Assembly: GCA_963851385.1 (NCBI GenBank)
Contig: CAWKPE010000014.1
Span: 62,001 to 126,000, forward strand
DNA: 64,000 bases
DNA from: CAWEFA01 sp963851385
Lineage (GTDB): Bacteria; Bacteroidota; Bacteroidia; Bacteroidales; DTGW01
Reading direction: 5' to 3'
Under the pieces are notes generated by a model. It made no database searches, had not been told where the DNA came from, and was given only the letters and a program-made list of their open reading frames with translations. Position 1 is the first letter of the stretch; every line of letters begins with the position of its first letter. The position numbers were made by a program, and so were the translations under genes. Positions 43,558 to 52,880 of the stretch are shown here, piece by piece.

Positions 43558-45696
43558 CTACTTGGCTTTGACAAATTTTGCAGAATAAATACCTGATGTA
43601 GTATTGATTTTAATTAAATAAAATCCCGGTGACAAATACGTCAAATTAAGTTCTATTGATGAATTTTTATAATTATAATTTGAATTGACAAGAGCTCCTG
43701 TCAAATTAAAAACTTCAAAGCTTTTAATTGAATTATAATTAAATGGAATTGAAATTGTGAGAGTCTGGTAAGCAGGGCAGGGATAAATGTTTAATTCATT
43801 CACTTTTTTAACTGGTTCTGCAATTGAAGTTGTAGTATTACATGTGATAGGACGGATATCAAATGATGATCCCCAACCAGATAGTGAATATTTATTTAGT
43901 GCTTCCCAGGAATTATTCACATATATATAAGCTGTATTAATTCCATTTAAATATCTTGGAGCTGCCTGGTAAAGATTAAAAGTATCGGTTGCTTCATAAG
44001 AAATTTCGTATCCAATATAATAATAACCCTTTACAGTAATTTTAGGATAAAATTCTATGTAATTAATAGAATTTCCAGTTAGCCCGCTATAAGGAATATA
44101 TATTTCAAAAATAGTTGTATCAGGGAGATTATTTCCTTCATATACTCTAACGGTTAGTTCTCCTTCACTGCCTATTCTGCCAATATTAAAAAGAGCGCCG
44201 GAAAGATATAATGAATCAACTGTATAGAATTTTTCTGCAAATTTTGCAATTGAATCGGAATTATTCCCGGAATAATAGCCCTTGCCATATTCATAAGGCA
44301 AAATAACTGTACTTTCCGTATCATTAATATTAGAAATTGTATCGCATCCCGAGTATGCAAAGGGAAAAGGATCATAACCATCTAAATAAGTGACACCGAG
44401 ATTCAAAGGATCAAGCCAATATTTAAGTTGTTCAGAAGGAGTAATTATAGCATCATAACTAACAACCAGTCGTTCAAAATTGTCATTAATTGGATTCCCG
44501 CAAACTGCATCTCCACCTGTAAGAGTAGCAACAACACGATGATTACGATCCAATAAAGGACCTCCTGATGAACCACCTTCAGTAACCCCGTGATCCCAAT
44601 GACCTATGAGCCAAAATGCATCAGTAGCATAGGCAGGATTACTTCCATCAACAAAAGTGCTAACAGTTGGATGAGTATTTGAAATTGAAAGTTTTTTAGT
44701 TCCACCCTGTGGATGATGAATTGAAACTACAGTATCTAGATTGCTTCCGGTTTCAAGACTCCATCCTGCCATGTATGGTTTAAACTCCATAGGCGGATGA
44801 TTATATAATTCAAGCAGTGTAAAATCGTAATCGTATATTGTGGATCTGACCATAGATCCAGATAATGTTTGCATTTGGCTACCATCTGGACCATTACATG
44901 AAGGACTTTCATAATTGAAATAAAATACCGTTCTTGCAGCATCACTGTTGTCGAAAAGACAGTGTTGTGCTGTAAGAATATAGGGTTTGGCATCAAGTGC
45001 TGTATTATTCATAAGCACTCCGGAACATAATATACCTTCGTCGGATGTGTAAATGACTAATTTACATACTGCTCTTTTTAAAATCTGCCAGTTTGCCCCT
45101 TCAGGACAATTAATATCTATATTACATGCTCCTGGTTCATCCAGTGGATTCAAGTATACATGTGCTACTGTTTCAATAAAAAAAGTACCTTGTTCACTTT
45201 TTTTATAAGGACTGGAAAATTCAACAGTAATTTCTTCACCTTTTACTGGCATTACTGGTAATATTGCTGATGGTAAATTGTTTTCACTAGTAAATGCACC
45301 AAGGATTTCATTTTTGTTGTATACATACAACTTTTCATTTTGCTTTAATTTAAAATTATTAAGAACTAAACCAAGTGCATAAGCTTTTTTAGACCTGATT
45401 GTCACTGACCAAACATTCAGTTTTCCATCTAATGTATTCCAGGTACCGGAATTAATTGGTGAAATATTTACATGATAATTGTATGCAAATCTTAATCCTT
45501 TATGTCTGAAATTTTTAATGGAATCTTCATCTCGCTGGACTTTTGCAGAATCGAAAGCAGGCATATCTATAATTGCAGTATCAGGTTTTATCTTTTTTTG
45601 CATTCTTAATGGAACGCCGCCTTTGCCTATTTGTCCATAAACTTGTGAAGAAAATATCAATATCCCCAACAATGTTCGAAAGTAATTTCTAATCAT
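43558..45696 (-). CDS. Secreted trypsin-like serine endoprotease with T9SS sorting domain
   Basis: A 712-aa protein resembling lysyl endopeptidases of Bacteroidota. Signal peptide ends VYGQ. A propeptide-like domain (about 25-190) precedes the protease (about 200-440) with active-site His in LTAQHCLFDN and Ser in GGSSGGPLLD; the Asp is likely in YDYDFTLLEL. A beta-sandwich segment follows, and the C-terminal 75 residues are a T9SS sorting domain (LNIYPCPAYQTLTISI ... GFYLIKINTTSG). It starts 130 bp after the beta-propeller lipoprotein gene and is 3 bp from the TPR gene. Whether it shares the B12 riboswitch transcript is uncertain because of a hairpin at 45760-45816. Confidence 0.88.
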   Translation of the reverse strand: MIRNYFRTLLGILIFSSQVYGQIGKGGVPLRMQKKIKPDTAIIDMPAFDSAKVQRDEDSIKNFRHKGLRFAYNYHVNISPINSGTWNTLDGKLNVWSVTIRSKKAYALGLVLNNFKLKQNEKLYVYNKNEILGAFTSENNLPSAILPVMPVKGEEITVEFSSPYKKSEQGTFFIETVAHVYLNPLDEPGACNIDINCPEGANWQILKRAVCKLVIYTSDEGILCSGVLMNNTALDAKPYILTAQHCLFDNSDAARTVFYFNYESPSCNGPDGSQMQTLSGSMVRSTIYDYDFTLLELYNHPPMEFKPYMAGWSLETGSNLDTVVSIHHPQGGTKKLSISNTHPTVSTFVDGSNPAYATDAFWLIGHWDHGVTEGGSSGGPLLDRNHRVVATLTGGDAVCGNPINDNFERLVVSYDAIITPSEQLKYWLDPLNLGVTYLDGYDPFPFAYSGCDTISNINDTESTVILPYEYGKGYYSGNNSDSIAKFAEKFYTVDSLYLSGALFNIGRIGSEGELTVRVYEGNNLPDTTIFEIYIPYSGLTGNSINYIEFYPKITVKGYYYIGYEISYEATDTFNLYQAAPRYLNGINTAYIYVNNSWEALNKYSLSGWGSSFDIRPITCNTTTSIAEPVKKVNELNIYPCPAYQTLTISIPFNYNSIKSFEVFNLTGALVNSNYNYKNSSIELNLTYLSPGFYLIKINTTSGIYSAKFVKAK

Positions 45697-45759
45697 TAAT
45701 TTTTTTATTTCAAATTTATTACAATAACCGGAAAAAAATAAGAAAATATTTAATTAATG

Positions 45760-45816
45760 AATGTGCCAATGAGATAATTTGCCGTTTCGCAAACTTTTTT
45801 GCATCATTGGCACATT
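45760..45816. terminator. Perfect 13-bp inverted repeat between B12-cluster genes
   Basis: AATGTGCCAATGA (45760-45772) is exactly mirrored by TCATTGGCACATT (45804-45816), with a smaller TTTGC/GCAAA hairpin inside the loop. It lies after the beta-propeller gene and before the protease gene on the minus strand and could terminate or attenuate the riboswitch transcript at this point. Confidence 0.5.
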
Positions 45817-45826
45817 GGCAAATTGC

Positions 45827-46891
45827 TTAATTAAATACTGCTCCGTTTGGTCCTATACCTGCATTTACTTTAATTTTCATTTGACCCGTCTTATCATAAA
45901 TAGCTACTTTTCCGGCGCTGGTAAAATCTCCGGAATAAAAGCAATAGATGTCGCCATTATTAGGATTGACTGCCAAACCATAAAGTACATCGCTAGAAAT
46001 TATCGGTTCAGAAGGTAATGCGTTGGTTGTAATTGGAAAGGCATAAACTCCTCCAATTTCCTGGTAATATACAGTTTTTAAGTCGTTGCTTATTGCCAGT
46101 AATTTTGATTCAAAATTATCATGTGCTATACCCTCTGGAAATGATTTTTCTACAGTATTGGTTCGATGATTTATTTTAACTATGTTCGAAGGACCATTCA
46201 TATAGTTCTGGTCATAATAGCCTTTGCAGATTACCCAAATATCGCTGTCGGCATCAACTACTAAATCACTTGGATTTTCTCCGCAAATGATTTTTGTCAA
46301 TTCTTTATCAGTATTAATATCAATAACTGAAACGGTACTGTCAGTAATCCAACCTCCGCAATTAGCTACATATGCATATTGTCCGCATTTAACAAGGTTT
46401 TCCGGACCATTGCCTAACGGGATGCTATCCGTGATGGCAGAGTTAGCAAGGTCAACAACTATGGCATAACCGGCATATTTGCCACTCGTGATATAAGCTT
46501 TATTTGAGCTTACCTGTAAAAAGTAGCGGGGATAGCTGATTGAAAGTTCTGCAATTTGCTTAAAATCGTTCAGGTTCACGATTTTGACCTGGTCAGTGCC
46601 GTTTGAAATAATATAGCCTTTGCTATTTGCAATGCCCATTGATTGTACTACATCACCTGCTGTTTTGCCAGGGTTAGCCGATTCAAAAATATAATTGATT
46701 ATTGAATCGTTCGAAGGATTGAATAGGGATATTGATCCGTTTAGTTTTCCAAAGTTTCCTTCATTCACTATATAAACTTCATTTTTAATATTGTAGGTAG
46801 GAGAAATACTATCATCCTTTTTACAAGAGATAATTGCCAGTGAAAAAGAAAACAAAACAAGAAAATGTTTGATCGTATTAAATTTTTTCAT
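45827..46891 (-). CDS. YncE-like beta-propeller surface lipoprotein (DUF5074-type)
   Basis: A 354-aa lipoprotein (lipobox IISCKK). The mature part has blades of the YVTN/NHL type (YIVNEGNFGKLNGSISLFNP, AYVANCGGWITDSTVSVIDINTDKEL, DSDIWVICKGYY). In Bacteroidota this family is frequently encoded next to BtuB and is thought to assist cobalamin capture at the surface. It starts 8 bp after the TonB receptor gene, so the two are cotranscribed. Role in B12 binding is from family context. Confidence 0.8.
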   Translation of the reverse strand: MKKFNTIKHFLVLFSFSLAIISCKKDDSISPTYNIKNEVYIVNEGNFGKLNGSISLFNPSNDSIINYIFESANPGKTAGDVVQSMGIANSKGYIISNGTDQVKIVNLNDFKQIAELSISYPRYFLQVSSNKAYITSGKYAGYAIVVDLANSAITDSIPLGNGPENLVKCGQYAYVANCGGWITDSTVSVIDINTDKELTKIICGENPSDLVVDADSDIWVICKGYYDQNYMNGPSNIVKINHRTNTVEKSFPEGIAHDNFESKLLAISNDLKTVYYQEIGGVYAFPITTNALPSEPIISSDVLYGLAVNPNNGDIYCFYSGDFTSAGKVAIYDKTGQMKIKVNAGIGPNGAVFN

Positions 46892-46898
46892 GATTTTT

Positions 46899-48857
46899 TT
46901 ATTTTAATTCGTTTAACAAATAAGTAAATGATATATAAAAAGCCCGGCCAGGCATCGGAAATGCAGGGATTGATTCAAATTGTCTGTCGAAAAGATTGTT
47001 GATTTTTAAATCCAAACGAAAGCGGTTGAATTTATAATTAAAAGTCTTTCCAAAATTGAGATTTACTAATGTATAACCATCTAATGGTGGGCCCGATTCA
47101 TCACTGGTTGTAAATCTTTTGCTATGAAAAGAAACTGAAACACCTAATTCGTATGAATGAATTACAGCAAAAATATTTCCACTCGCGTTATGTAAAGGTA
47201 TTAACATCAATTGCTTGTTCAACGATGATGAATTATTGTCAGATACTTTGGTAGTAGTAGTCGGGGTGAAATTATATTTCAATGACCAATGAATATTACC
47301 TTTATATATTGGTACAATTTGTTCAAATGCACTTTCTATACCTCTTGACCAAACCTGTTTGTAATTACTTGCAATATATAAAGGCGGTGTCCATTGTATC
47401 CAATCATCGATTACACTTGAATAAACAGTTATTACAGCTTTGTTAGAAATTTTACTCAGACTGAATGATGCTTCAACGCCTGCATCAAAACCCCATCCCT
47501 TTTCCGGTTTAATATTTGGATTGCCCAAGCCGGGCCAGTATTTTTCATTAAAAGTTGGTTGCCTGAATTTATTTGAAATATTTGCTTTTATCAAATAGAC
47601 ACTATTGATTTTTACATTTGTTCCTATTGATAATTGGGGCAATGGATTGTATATCCCAAGAAAATCTTTCCTGATTGAAAAATTAAAAATATATCGTCTG
47701 TAATCTAAACGCATGTCTGAATAAAACATGTACCAGTTTTCATTTATGTTTTTTAAATAATTGTTGTTTACAGACATTAAACGATAGAAAGAAAACCCTG
47801 CATCAAAAGTAATTATCTTGTTGTAGTCTCTACGGTAGTTTACATCAGTCATCCACCTGTTGCTTCCTATTTTAGAATTGATACTATCTGAAATGTAGTT
47901 AAGAAAATCATAAAACCAGGCTGTCTTCGCGATAATTACTGTTTGTCCTTTTGACCATTGCCATTTAAGATAAGTTTTAAAAGTCGAATCACGCTGAAAT
48001 TGATTATTATCGCTAACGGAACCAATTTGTGCCGGTATTTCATAATACTTGCGCTGCCACCATATTCCTCCCTCAATTTGTTGATGTGCATTTAATTTGA
48101 AATATACAGATTGAAGATAACCAAAAGTCGAATACTTGTTGTGCTCTTGCATATCAACAGGATTACCATATCGCATATAATCGATAAACGGATATTTATT
48201 TAATGCGTCGCTTTTAAAAAAGAGAGTGCTTGATTGAATATTGCTATTGCCAAATTTAAGTTTCAGTGAAAAATTTTTATTATCGATATTTCCGGGTTTA
48301 CCGTCAAAAGGATTATTGGATTTATCCTGGTCAAATGAGCCTAATTCTGTATTAAATTTTATTTGCAACACATTATTCCAATCTGCAAAATTGTTAAGTT
48401 CAATTGCACCTCCAATAGTGCCACTGCCATAAATTGCGCCTGTTGCTGTATTTACATACTGAATCTGATCGGCTATATCTATATTGGCAAGCGATAAATC
48501 CATTTCTCCGGTACTAATTGCATTGATGGGAAAACCGTTCCAACTGACCTGTGTATGGTCTGCTCCTGTACCTCTGAATGAAAGAGTAGAAAGAGATCCG
48601 GTACCGCCATAATTGTTCACTATAACAGGAGTACAGTTCTGCATCAATTCGCCAAGATTGGCGTTTTGGTAATAAAGCAAAGTCAAAGAGTCAAATTGAT
48701 AGAAAAACTTATCGTCTTTGAAAATAGTATTACGTGTTTTAATGATACATACTTCAGGTATGTTATGTGAAACAAGAGTATCACTATCCTTGCCAGATGC
48801 AGGAACAACAATATAGTACAAAAGAATGAAAAGCAGACAGAATCTTTGTGTTTTCAA
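46899..48857 (-). CDS. btuB: TonB-dependent cobalamin receptor (BtuB-like)
   Basis: A 652-aa outer-membrane receptor starting at TTG 48857, with a signal peptide ending VPASG. The plug domain is about residues 50-155 (NLGELMQNCTPVIVNNYGGTGSLSTLSFRGTGADHTQVSWNGFPIN and AIYGSGTIGGAI); the 22-strand barrel follows, ending in an aromatic YISFTYLL strand. The barrel sequence NPNIKPEKGWGFDAGVEASF is typical. A cobalamin riboswitch lies directly upstream, fixing the substrate as a corrinoid with good confidence. Uptake then proceeds through BtuF, BtuC and BtuD encoded downstream. Confidence 0.92.
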   Translation of the reverse strand: MKTQRFCLLFILLYYIVVPASGKDSDTLVSHNIPEVCIIKTRNTIFKDDKFFYQFDSLTLLYYQNANLGELMQNCTPVIVNNYGGTGSLSTLSFRGTGADHTQVSWNGFPINAISTGEMDLSLANIDIADQIQYVNTATGAIYGSGTIGGAIELNNFADWNNVLQIKFNTELGSFDQDKSNNPFDGKPGNIDNKNFSLKLKFGNSNIQSSTLFFKSDALNKYPFIDYMRYGNPVDMQEHNKYSTFGYLQSVYFKLNAHQQIEGGIWWQRKYYEIPAQIGSVSDNNQFQRDSTFKTYLKWQWSKGQTVIIAKTAWFYDFLNYISDSINSKIGSNRWMTDVNYRRDYNKIITFDAGFSFYRLMSVNNNYLKNINENWYMFYSDMRLDYRRYIFNFSIRKDFLGIYNPLPQLSIGTNVKINSVYLIKANISNKFRQPTFNEKYWPGLGNPNIKPEKGWGFDAGVEASFSLSKISNKAVITVYSSVIDDWIQWTPPLYIASNYKQVWSRGIESAFEQIVPIYKGNIHWSLKYNFTPTTTTKVSDNNSSSLNKQLMLIPLHNASGNIFAVIHSYELGVSVSFHSKRFTTSDESGPPLDGYTLVNLNFGKTFNYKFNRFRLDLKINNLFDRQFESIPAFPMPGRAFYISFTYLLNELK

Positions 48858-48896
48858 TTTTTATTTATTTTAATGCTTAACCCGAACATTGATTAA

Positions 48897-49075
48897 CATT
48901 CAGTTTCCGGCAGGTTTTCTGACTTACTCCCTCCTGAGGCGCCTTCCCATCCCGCCTATAACGAGACAGTGGCAAAGGTTGCCCGGAGTTATTTGGAGCT
49001 TACAGCAGCGGGTACTGTTCCCGATTTACACGGGATTCCCTCTTATTATGGTATCGGATGACACCACATGCACCA
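48897..49075 (-). promoter_or_regulatory. Cobalamin (AdoCbl) riboswitch
   Basis: On the minus strand the hallmark segments occur in order: GGTGC at the 5' end, AAGAGGGAATCCCGTG, CCCGCTGCTGTAAG, GCCACTG, GGGAAGGCGCC and a B12-box-like AAGTCAGAAAACCTGCC near the 3' end. This is the conserved cobalamin riboswitch pattern. It ends about 45 nt before the btuB start. High cobalamin should repress the cluster. Confidence 0.95.
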
Positions 49076-49164
49076 AAAACATACACAAATGTAAAAATAT
49101 ATTTCCCGATCCAAAAAATGTTTTTAAACTTTTTGTTAACAGAAGCATAATTAAAAGAAGATAA

Positions 49165-49354
49165 GCTGATTGTGATCCATTAAAAGGAAACCTGAGACTG
49201 GAAAATGAATGAAAGCTAAAAGTTAAAGAATAAAAAATTTACTAATTACCAATTACAAATTTAAAACTATAAACCTTTGAACTTTTAAACTAATGCCCAA
49301 CGCCTAAAGCCTTTAACAAAAAACTTATATATTTGCAGTCAAAAAAAAATCACA
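49165..49354. other. Degenerate word-repeat leader upstream of the Nim-like gene
   Basis: Words such as actaattaccaattacaaatttaaaac, cctttgaacttttaaac and cgcctaaagcctttaac occur here in the same order as in the composite repeat family, and the cgcctaaagccttt word recurs at 34970 upstream of the channel gene. TATATTTG near 49328 fits the Bacteroidota -7 box TAnnTTTG. No gene is seen. Confidence 0.4.
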
Positions 49355-49840
49355 TTGCGCAGAAAGGACAAAGAAATAACTAACCAAAAAACAATAGAAG
49401 AAATTCTGTTGAAATCGAAAATATGCAGATTGGCTATGATAAGTGAAGGAGAGCCTTATATTTTACCTTTCAATTACGGTTATTCTGACAATACAATTTA
49501 CATTCATTCATCTTCTGCAGGTAGAAAAATTGAAATATTAAAAAGAAATAACAGAGTATGCTTTGAGATTGAATATGGTACCGAAATTGTCAAAAACGAA
49601 ATTTCTTGCAAATGGACTACAAAATATCGCTGTTTGATTGGTTATGGATCAGTTGAAATAATTACAGATAACGATCTTAAAAGAAATTATTTGGATATTA
49701 TTATGAAACATAATGGAAAAAGTTCCAACAATATTTATGAGGAGAAGCATATTATTAATCTGATAATATTGAAATTAAATATTGAAAAAGTCACGGGTAA
49801 ACAATCAGGAAATTGGGAAGACCGTGGTATAAATATATAG
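49355..49840 (+). CDS. Pyridoxamine 5'-phosphate oxidase-fold protein (NimA-like)
   Basis: A 161-aa FMN-binding split-barrel protein starting at a TTG (49355). Conserved features are KICRLAMISEGEPYILPFNYGYSDNTIYIHSSSAGRK split over two strands, and the late GYGSVEIIT strand. Members include nitroimidazole reductases (Nim), but most homologues are uncharacterised flavoproteins. The active-site His equivalent for Nim (YIHSS region) is present, which does not prove drug resistance. It is a single-gene unit with a TATATTTG box about 20 bp upstream. Confidence 0.8.
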   Translation: MRRKDKEITNQKTIEEILLKSKICRLAMISEGEPYILPFNYGYSDNTIYIHSSSAGRKIEILKRNNRVCFEIEYGTEIVKNEISCKWTTKYRCLIGYGSVEIITDNDLKRNYLDIIMKHNGKSSNNIYEEKHIINLIILKLNIEKVTGKQSGNWEDRGINI

Positions 49841-49901
49841 AATTTCAGCTATATCCGGACTGCTATTCTTTATGAATTAGAATGAAAAATGATAAAAAGA
49901 A

Positions 49902-50040
49902 ATTACTGATTGCTGATTGCTGATTACTGATTACTGATTACTGATTACTGATTACTGATTACTGATGACTAATTAAAAATTGATTACTAATATACTAATA
50001 AATAAACCCTTAATTTAAACTTTAAACTTTGAACTTTGAA
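49902..50040. repeat. Composite dispersed repeat, copy B, with (GATTACT)n array
   Basis: About nine copies of a 7-bp unit (GATTACT, some GATTGCT) lead into TGATGACTAATT, TTGATTACTAATATACTAATA, AAACCCTTAATTTAAAC and two CTTTGAA words. Its reverse complement aligns with 16648-16720 almost base for base over about 75 bp. The CTTTGAA end abuts the start region of the next gene (ATG at 50056). Confidence 0.85.
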
Positions 50041-50055
50041 TCTGAAACCAAAAGT

Positions 50056-51405
50056 ATGCTTGAAAAAATCAAATTAAAAATATTAACAGAAAAAGACTTA
50101 AAAAAAGTTCGAAAAAACCATCCAGGGAAAAGGATTGCATTTTGTACCGGTTGTTATGATATTCTTCAATCAGGTCATGCAGTTTTTTTCAGCCAATGTA
50201 AAGAACTTGCAGATATATTGGTTGTAGGTATCGGACGAGATTCCGTAATCAGCACGTTAAAAGGGCCAGGGCGTCCAATAAACCCGGAAAACAATAGACT
50301 TTACCTGGTTGCAGCTATGTCTGACGTTGATTATACCGTACTAAATGGAATAACTGTACAACCTGGTAAAATTGATTTTGCAGATGTATTGGAGAAACTT
50401 CGTCCCGATATTTTTGTTTTAAATGACGATGATTCTGGAATAGCAGCTAAGCAGGAACTCTGCAAAAAACTGGGAGTTGAAATTAGGTTTGTACAGCGTA
50501 TTGTTCCTGAAGAATTAGAACCAACTTCTACGACACGCATCATTGATAAAATTAATTTTTCGTTTAAAGCTCCGTTAAGAATTGACTTTGCGGGTGGCTG
50601 GACAGATGTTCCTTATATTATGAACGGTGAAAAGGGTTATGTATCAAATGTTGCAATCAGACCTCTCATCGAATTTAAAGGAGGAAATTTCAATTTTTCA
50701 GGATATCCGCGTGGAAGCGGTCTGAGCACGTCCACGGCTGCAAAACTGCTTGAAATGATAAGTTCCAAAAATTACAATGCAGAATCAAAATCACTTCCGA
50801 CAATTGCAGAAGATTTATTCAACCTGGAAAATAAGGAACTTCACTGGGCCATCGGTCGACAAGATCAATATTCAATCGTATATGGCGGTTTTAATTGTTT
50901 TGAATTTGGCACTGATTATGCCCGTCCAATCAATAATAAAATTCCTGTTGAAATATTGGAAGATTTTCGTCGTAACCTGCTTTTGTTGCATACTGGTGTT
51001 TCACGTAACGCGCAGGGAGCTGTTGAACAGGTTTATCAAAATCATAAAACTCCTGCAGGTCGACAAGCCATTGATAATATTAGCAGTTGCGGCAAACTTT
51101 TTTATGAAGCCATGTTAAAAAGAGATTTCCCGCGTTGCGCTGCAATTATGGAAGAAAACTTTATGGCACAGAAGCTACTTGCGTCAAATACTTCAAATGA
51201 TTACATTGATGAAATGTACAGTTTTGCCAGAAAAAATGGTGCACTTGGTGGGAAAATCTGCGGAGCAGGAGGTGGAGGCGCATTTATTTTTTATAGTGAA
51301 AAACGCGAACAATTGAGTAAATTTCTTAGAAAACAATTTGTGGATTGTTTCGAGATCGATTTTGAATTTGAATATAAAAACATTAAAGAATTAAACAGGT
51401 TTTAG
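50056..51405 (+). CDS. Fusion of a cytidylyltransferase-like and a GHMP sugar kinase domain
   Basis: About 449 aa from ATG 50056 (a TTG at 50029 lies inside the repeat). Residues 10-160 are a nucleotidyltransferase domain of the RfaE/GlmU-like class with FCTGCYDILQSGHAVFF and TSTTRIIDKI; the first His of the HxGH motif is Gln here. Residues 170-449 are a GHMP kinase: LRIDFAGGWTDVPY, the GSGLSTSTA ATP loop and GGKICGAGGGGAF. This resembles heptose-7-phosphate kinases and nucleotidyltransferases that make nucleotide-activated sugars for surface glycans. It may phosphorylate then activate one sugar, which cannot be named. It reads as one protein with no frameshift. Confidence 0.82.
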   Translation: MLEKIKLKILTEKDLKKVRKNHPGKRIAFCTGCYDILQSGHAVFFSQCKELADILVVGIGRDSVISTLKGPGRPINPENNRLYLVAAMSDVDYTVLNGITVQPGKIDFADVLEKLRPDIFVLNDDDSGIAAKQELCKKLGVEIRFVQRIVPEELEPTSTTRIIDKINFSFKAPLRIDFAGGWTDVPYIMNGEKGYVSNVAIRPLIEFKGGNFNFSGYPRGSGLSTSTAAKLLEMISSKNYNAESKSLPTIAEDLFNLENKELHWAIGRQDQYSIVYGGFNCFEFGTDYARPINNKIPVEILEDFRRNLLLLHTGVSRNAQGAVEQVYQNHKTPAGRQAIDNISSCGKLFYEAMLKRDFPRCAAIMEENFMAQKLLASNTSNDYIDEMYSFARKNGALGGKICGAGGGGAFIFYSEKREQLSKFLRKQFVDCFEIDFEFEYKNIKELNRF

Positions 51406-51465
51406 TTATTAAATTACATTTTTCATTTTGGCAGAACTTTTCTATTCAACTTAAATTCAATTAAT

Positions 51466-52749
51466 ATGAATAAAATACTATTACTTCTTGTTGCTGTTAT
51501 TATGCTTTCAGCAAGAATGAAGGATTTGCCAGGAGACCAATATAAAGAGCTTCAAAAGGCATACAAGGCACATAACTATTTTAAACTTGATGATTTGGTT
51601 AAGAAAACAGATCCAGCTGTTGAAAATGCTGAGTTATTATTGTATAGGGCAAAAACCGGTTATATATTTGATAAACCACGTGAATCGGATAGTTTAATAA
51701 ACATACTTTTTAATAAATATGCTAAAGCTTTCGATGATACCGTGATTGCTGATTTGTATTACATGAGAGCTGTAAACGAAGACAGACTGGAAAACTATAA
51801 AAATTCCTATGAATATGGGGATTTAGTTATAAGCAAATACAGTCGCTTATATGATACGGCATTTATTAAAGAACTAAAAGATGATAATGATGTGCGATTG
51901 TTACTCTCCAATTCGCCTAAGATGGAAATTACCCGGATAGATGATACAAGGATAAAAATAAGAAGAGATTTTGCAGGTTTAATGAATGTACCTGTTGTTA
52001 TTGGATCTGATACGATTGAGTTTATATTTGATACAGGAGCAAATATGCCGGTCATAATAAGTTCTTTGGCACGAAAGTATGGTTTTAAAGCATTGGAAGG
52101 TAAAATAAAAGTTATGGCAGTTACAGGCAAACGTATTGATGCGGACATTGCGCTAGTAAATTTAAATATAGGCAATATCAGGATTAAAAATTCACCTTTT
52201 ATTGTGTTCCCTGATTCGGTACTGACTTTCGCGAAAGGTGCTTATGTTATAAAAGGAGTTATCGGCTTTCCTATTATCAAAGCTTTTGGAGAATTAATAT
52301 TTAAAAATGATAAAGAACTGATTATTCCAAAAATTCCTGAGAAATGCAACGGAAAAAACTTTGCTTTGGATGGCGCTATGCCGGTAATATTAGTAAATTA
52401 TAAAAATGACTCATTGCCTTTTCATTTTGATACCGGGGCAGACAAGACGTTTTTATATCCTTCATTTTTCAAAAAGTATAAGAACGACGTGCTTCAGCAT
52501 AGCAAAAAAATTACCCAAAAGATGGGTGGTGCAGGCGGTGAAATTGATGTTGAAACTTATGTTCTGGATTCAGCATTGTTAACAGCAGGCAATGTACAAA
52601 CCCGGCTTGATTCGTTAAGAATATTGACAAAATCATTGATGAGCGAACAGGATCAGTATTTCTATGGAAATTTTGGCCAGGATTTCATTAAGCAATACGG
52701 AGTGATGAAACTGAATTTCGAATATATGAACATCAATTTTTCAAAGTAA
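51466..52749 (+). CDS. Secreted aspartyl protease-like protein with two DTG sites
   Basis: A 427-aa exported protein (signal peptide near residues 1-20). Residues 25-150 are helical and TPR-like (YKELQKAYKAHNYFKLDDLV ...). Two retropepsin-type half-domains follow, each with an active-site triad: FDTGANMPVI near residue 190 and FDTGADKTFL near residue 320, with GVIGFPII and GNFGQDFI as the later hydrophobic-Gly motifs. Two half-sites in one chain could form one complete pepsin-like active site without dimerisation. Substrate unknown. Confidence 0.85.
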   Translation: MNKILLLLVAVIMLSARMKDLPGDQYKELQKAYKAHNYFKLDDLVKKTDPAVENAELLLYRAKTGYIFDKPRESDSLINILFNKYAKAFDDTVIADLYYMRAVNEDRLENYKNSYEYGDLVISKYSRLYDTAFIKELKDDNDVRLLLSNSPKMEITRIDDTRIKIRRDFAGLMNVPVVIGSDTIEFIFDTGANMPVIISSLARKYGFKALEGKIKVMAVTGKRIDADIALVNLNIGNIRIKNSPFIVFPDSVLTFAKGAYVIKGVIGFPIIKAFGELIFKNDKELIIPKIPEKCNGKNFALDGAMPVILVNYKNDSLPFHFDTGADKTFLYPSFFKKYKNDVLQHSKKITQKMGGAGGEIDVETYVLDSALLTAGNVQTRLDSLRILTKSLMSEQDQYFYGNFGQDFIKQYGVMKLNFEYMNINFSK

Positions 52750-52880
52750 AATTGTCTTGTTCAGTTGTATTTGTTGTTACAAATGTCAATAATTTCTTTA
52801 GAATGATAATTGTGGCTTATAATATTATTACGAAAGGATAACACGAAATCAACTATCAAAAATCGCAGATTAAAAATTTG

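Noticed and set aside
49355..49840. Nitroimidazole resistance gene
   Set aside because: Only the general flavin split-barrel fold is evident; resistance cannot be claimed from sequence.
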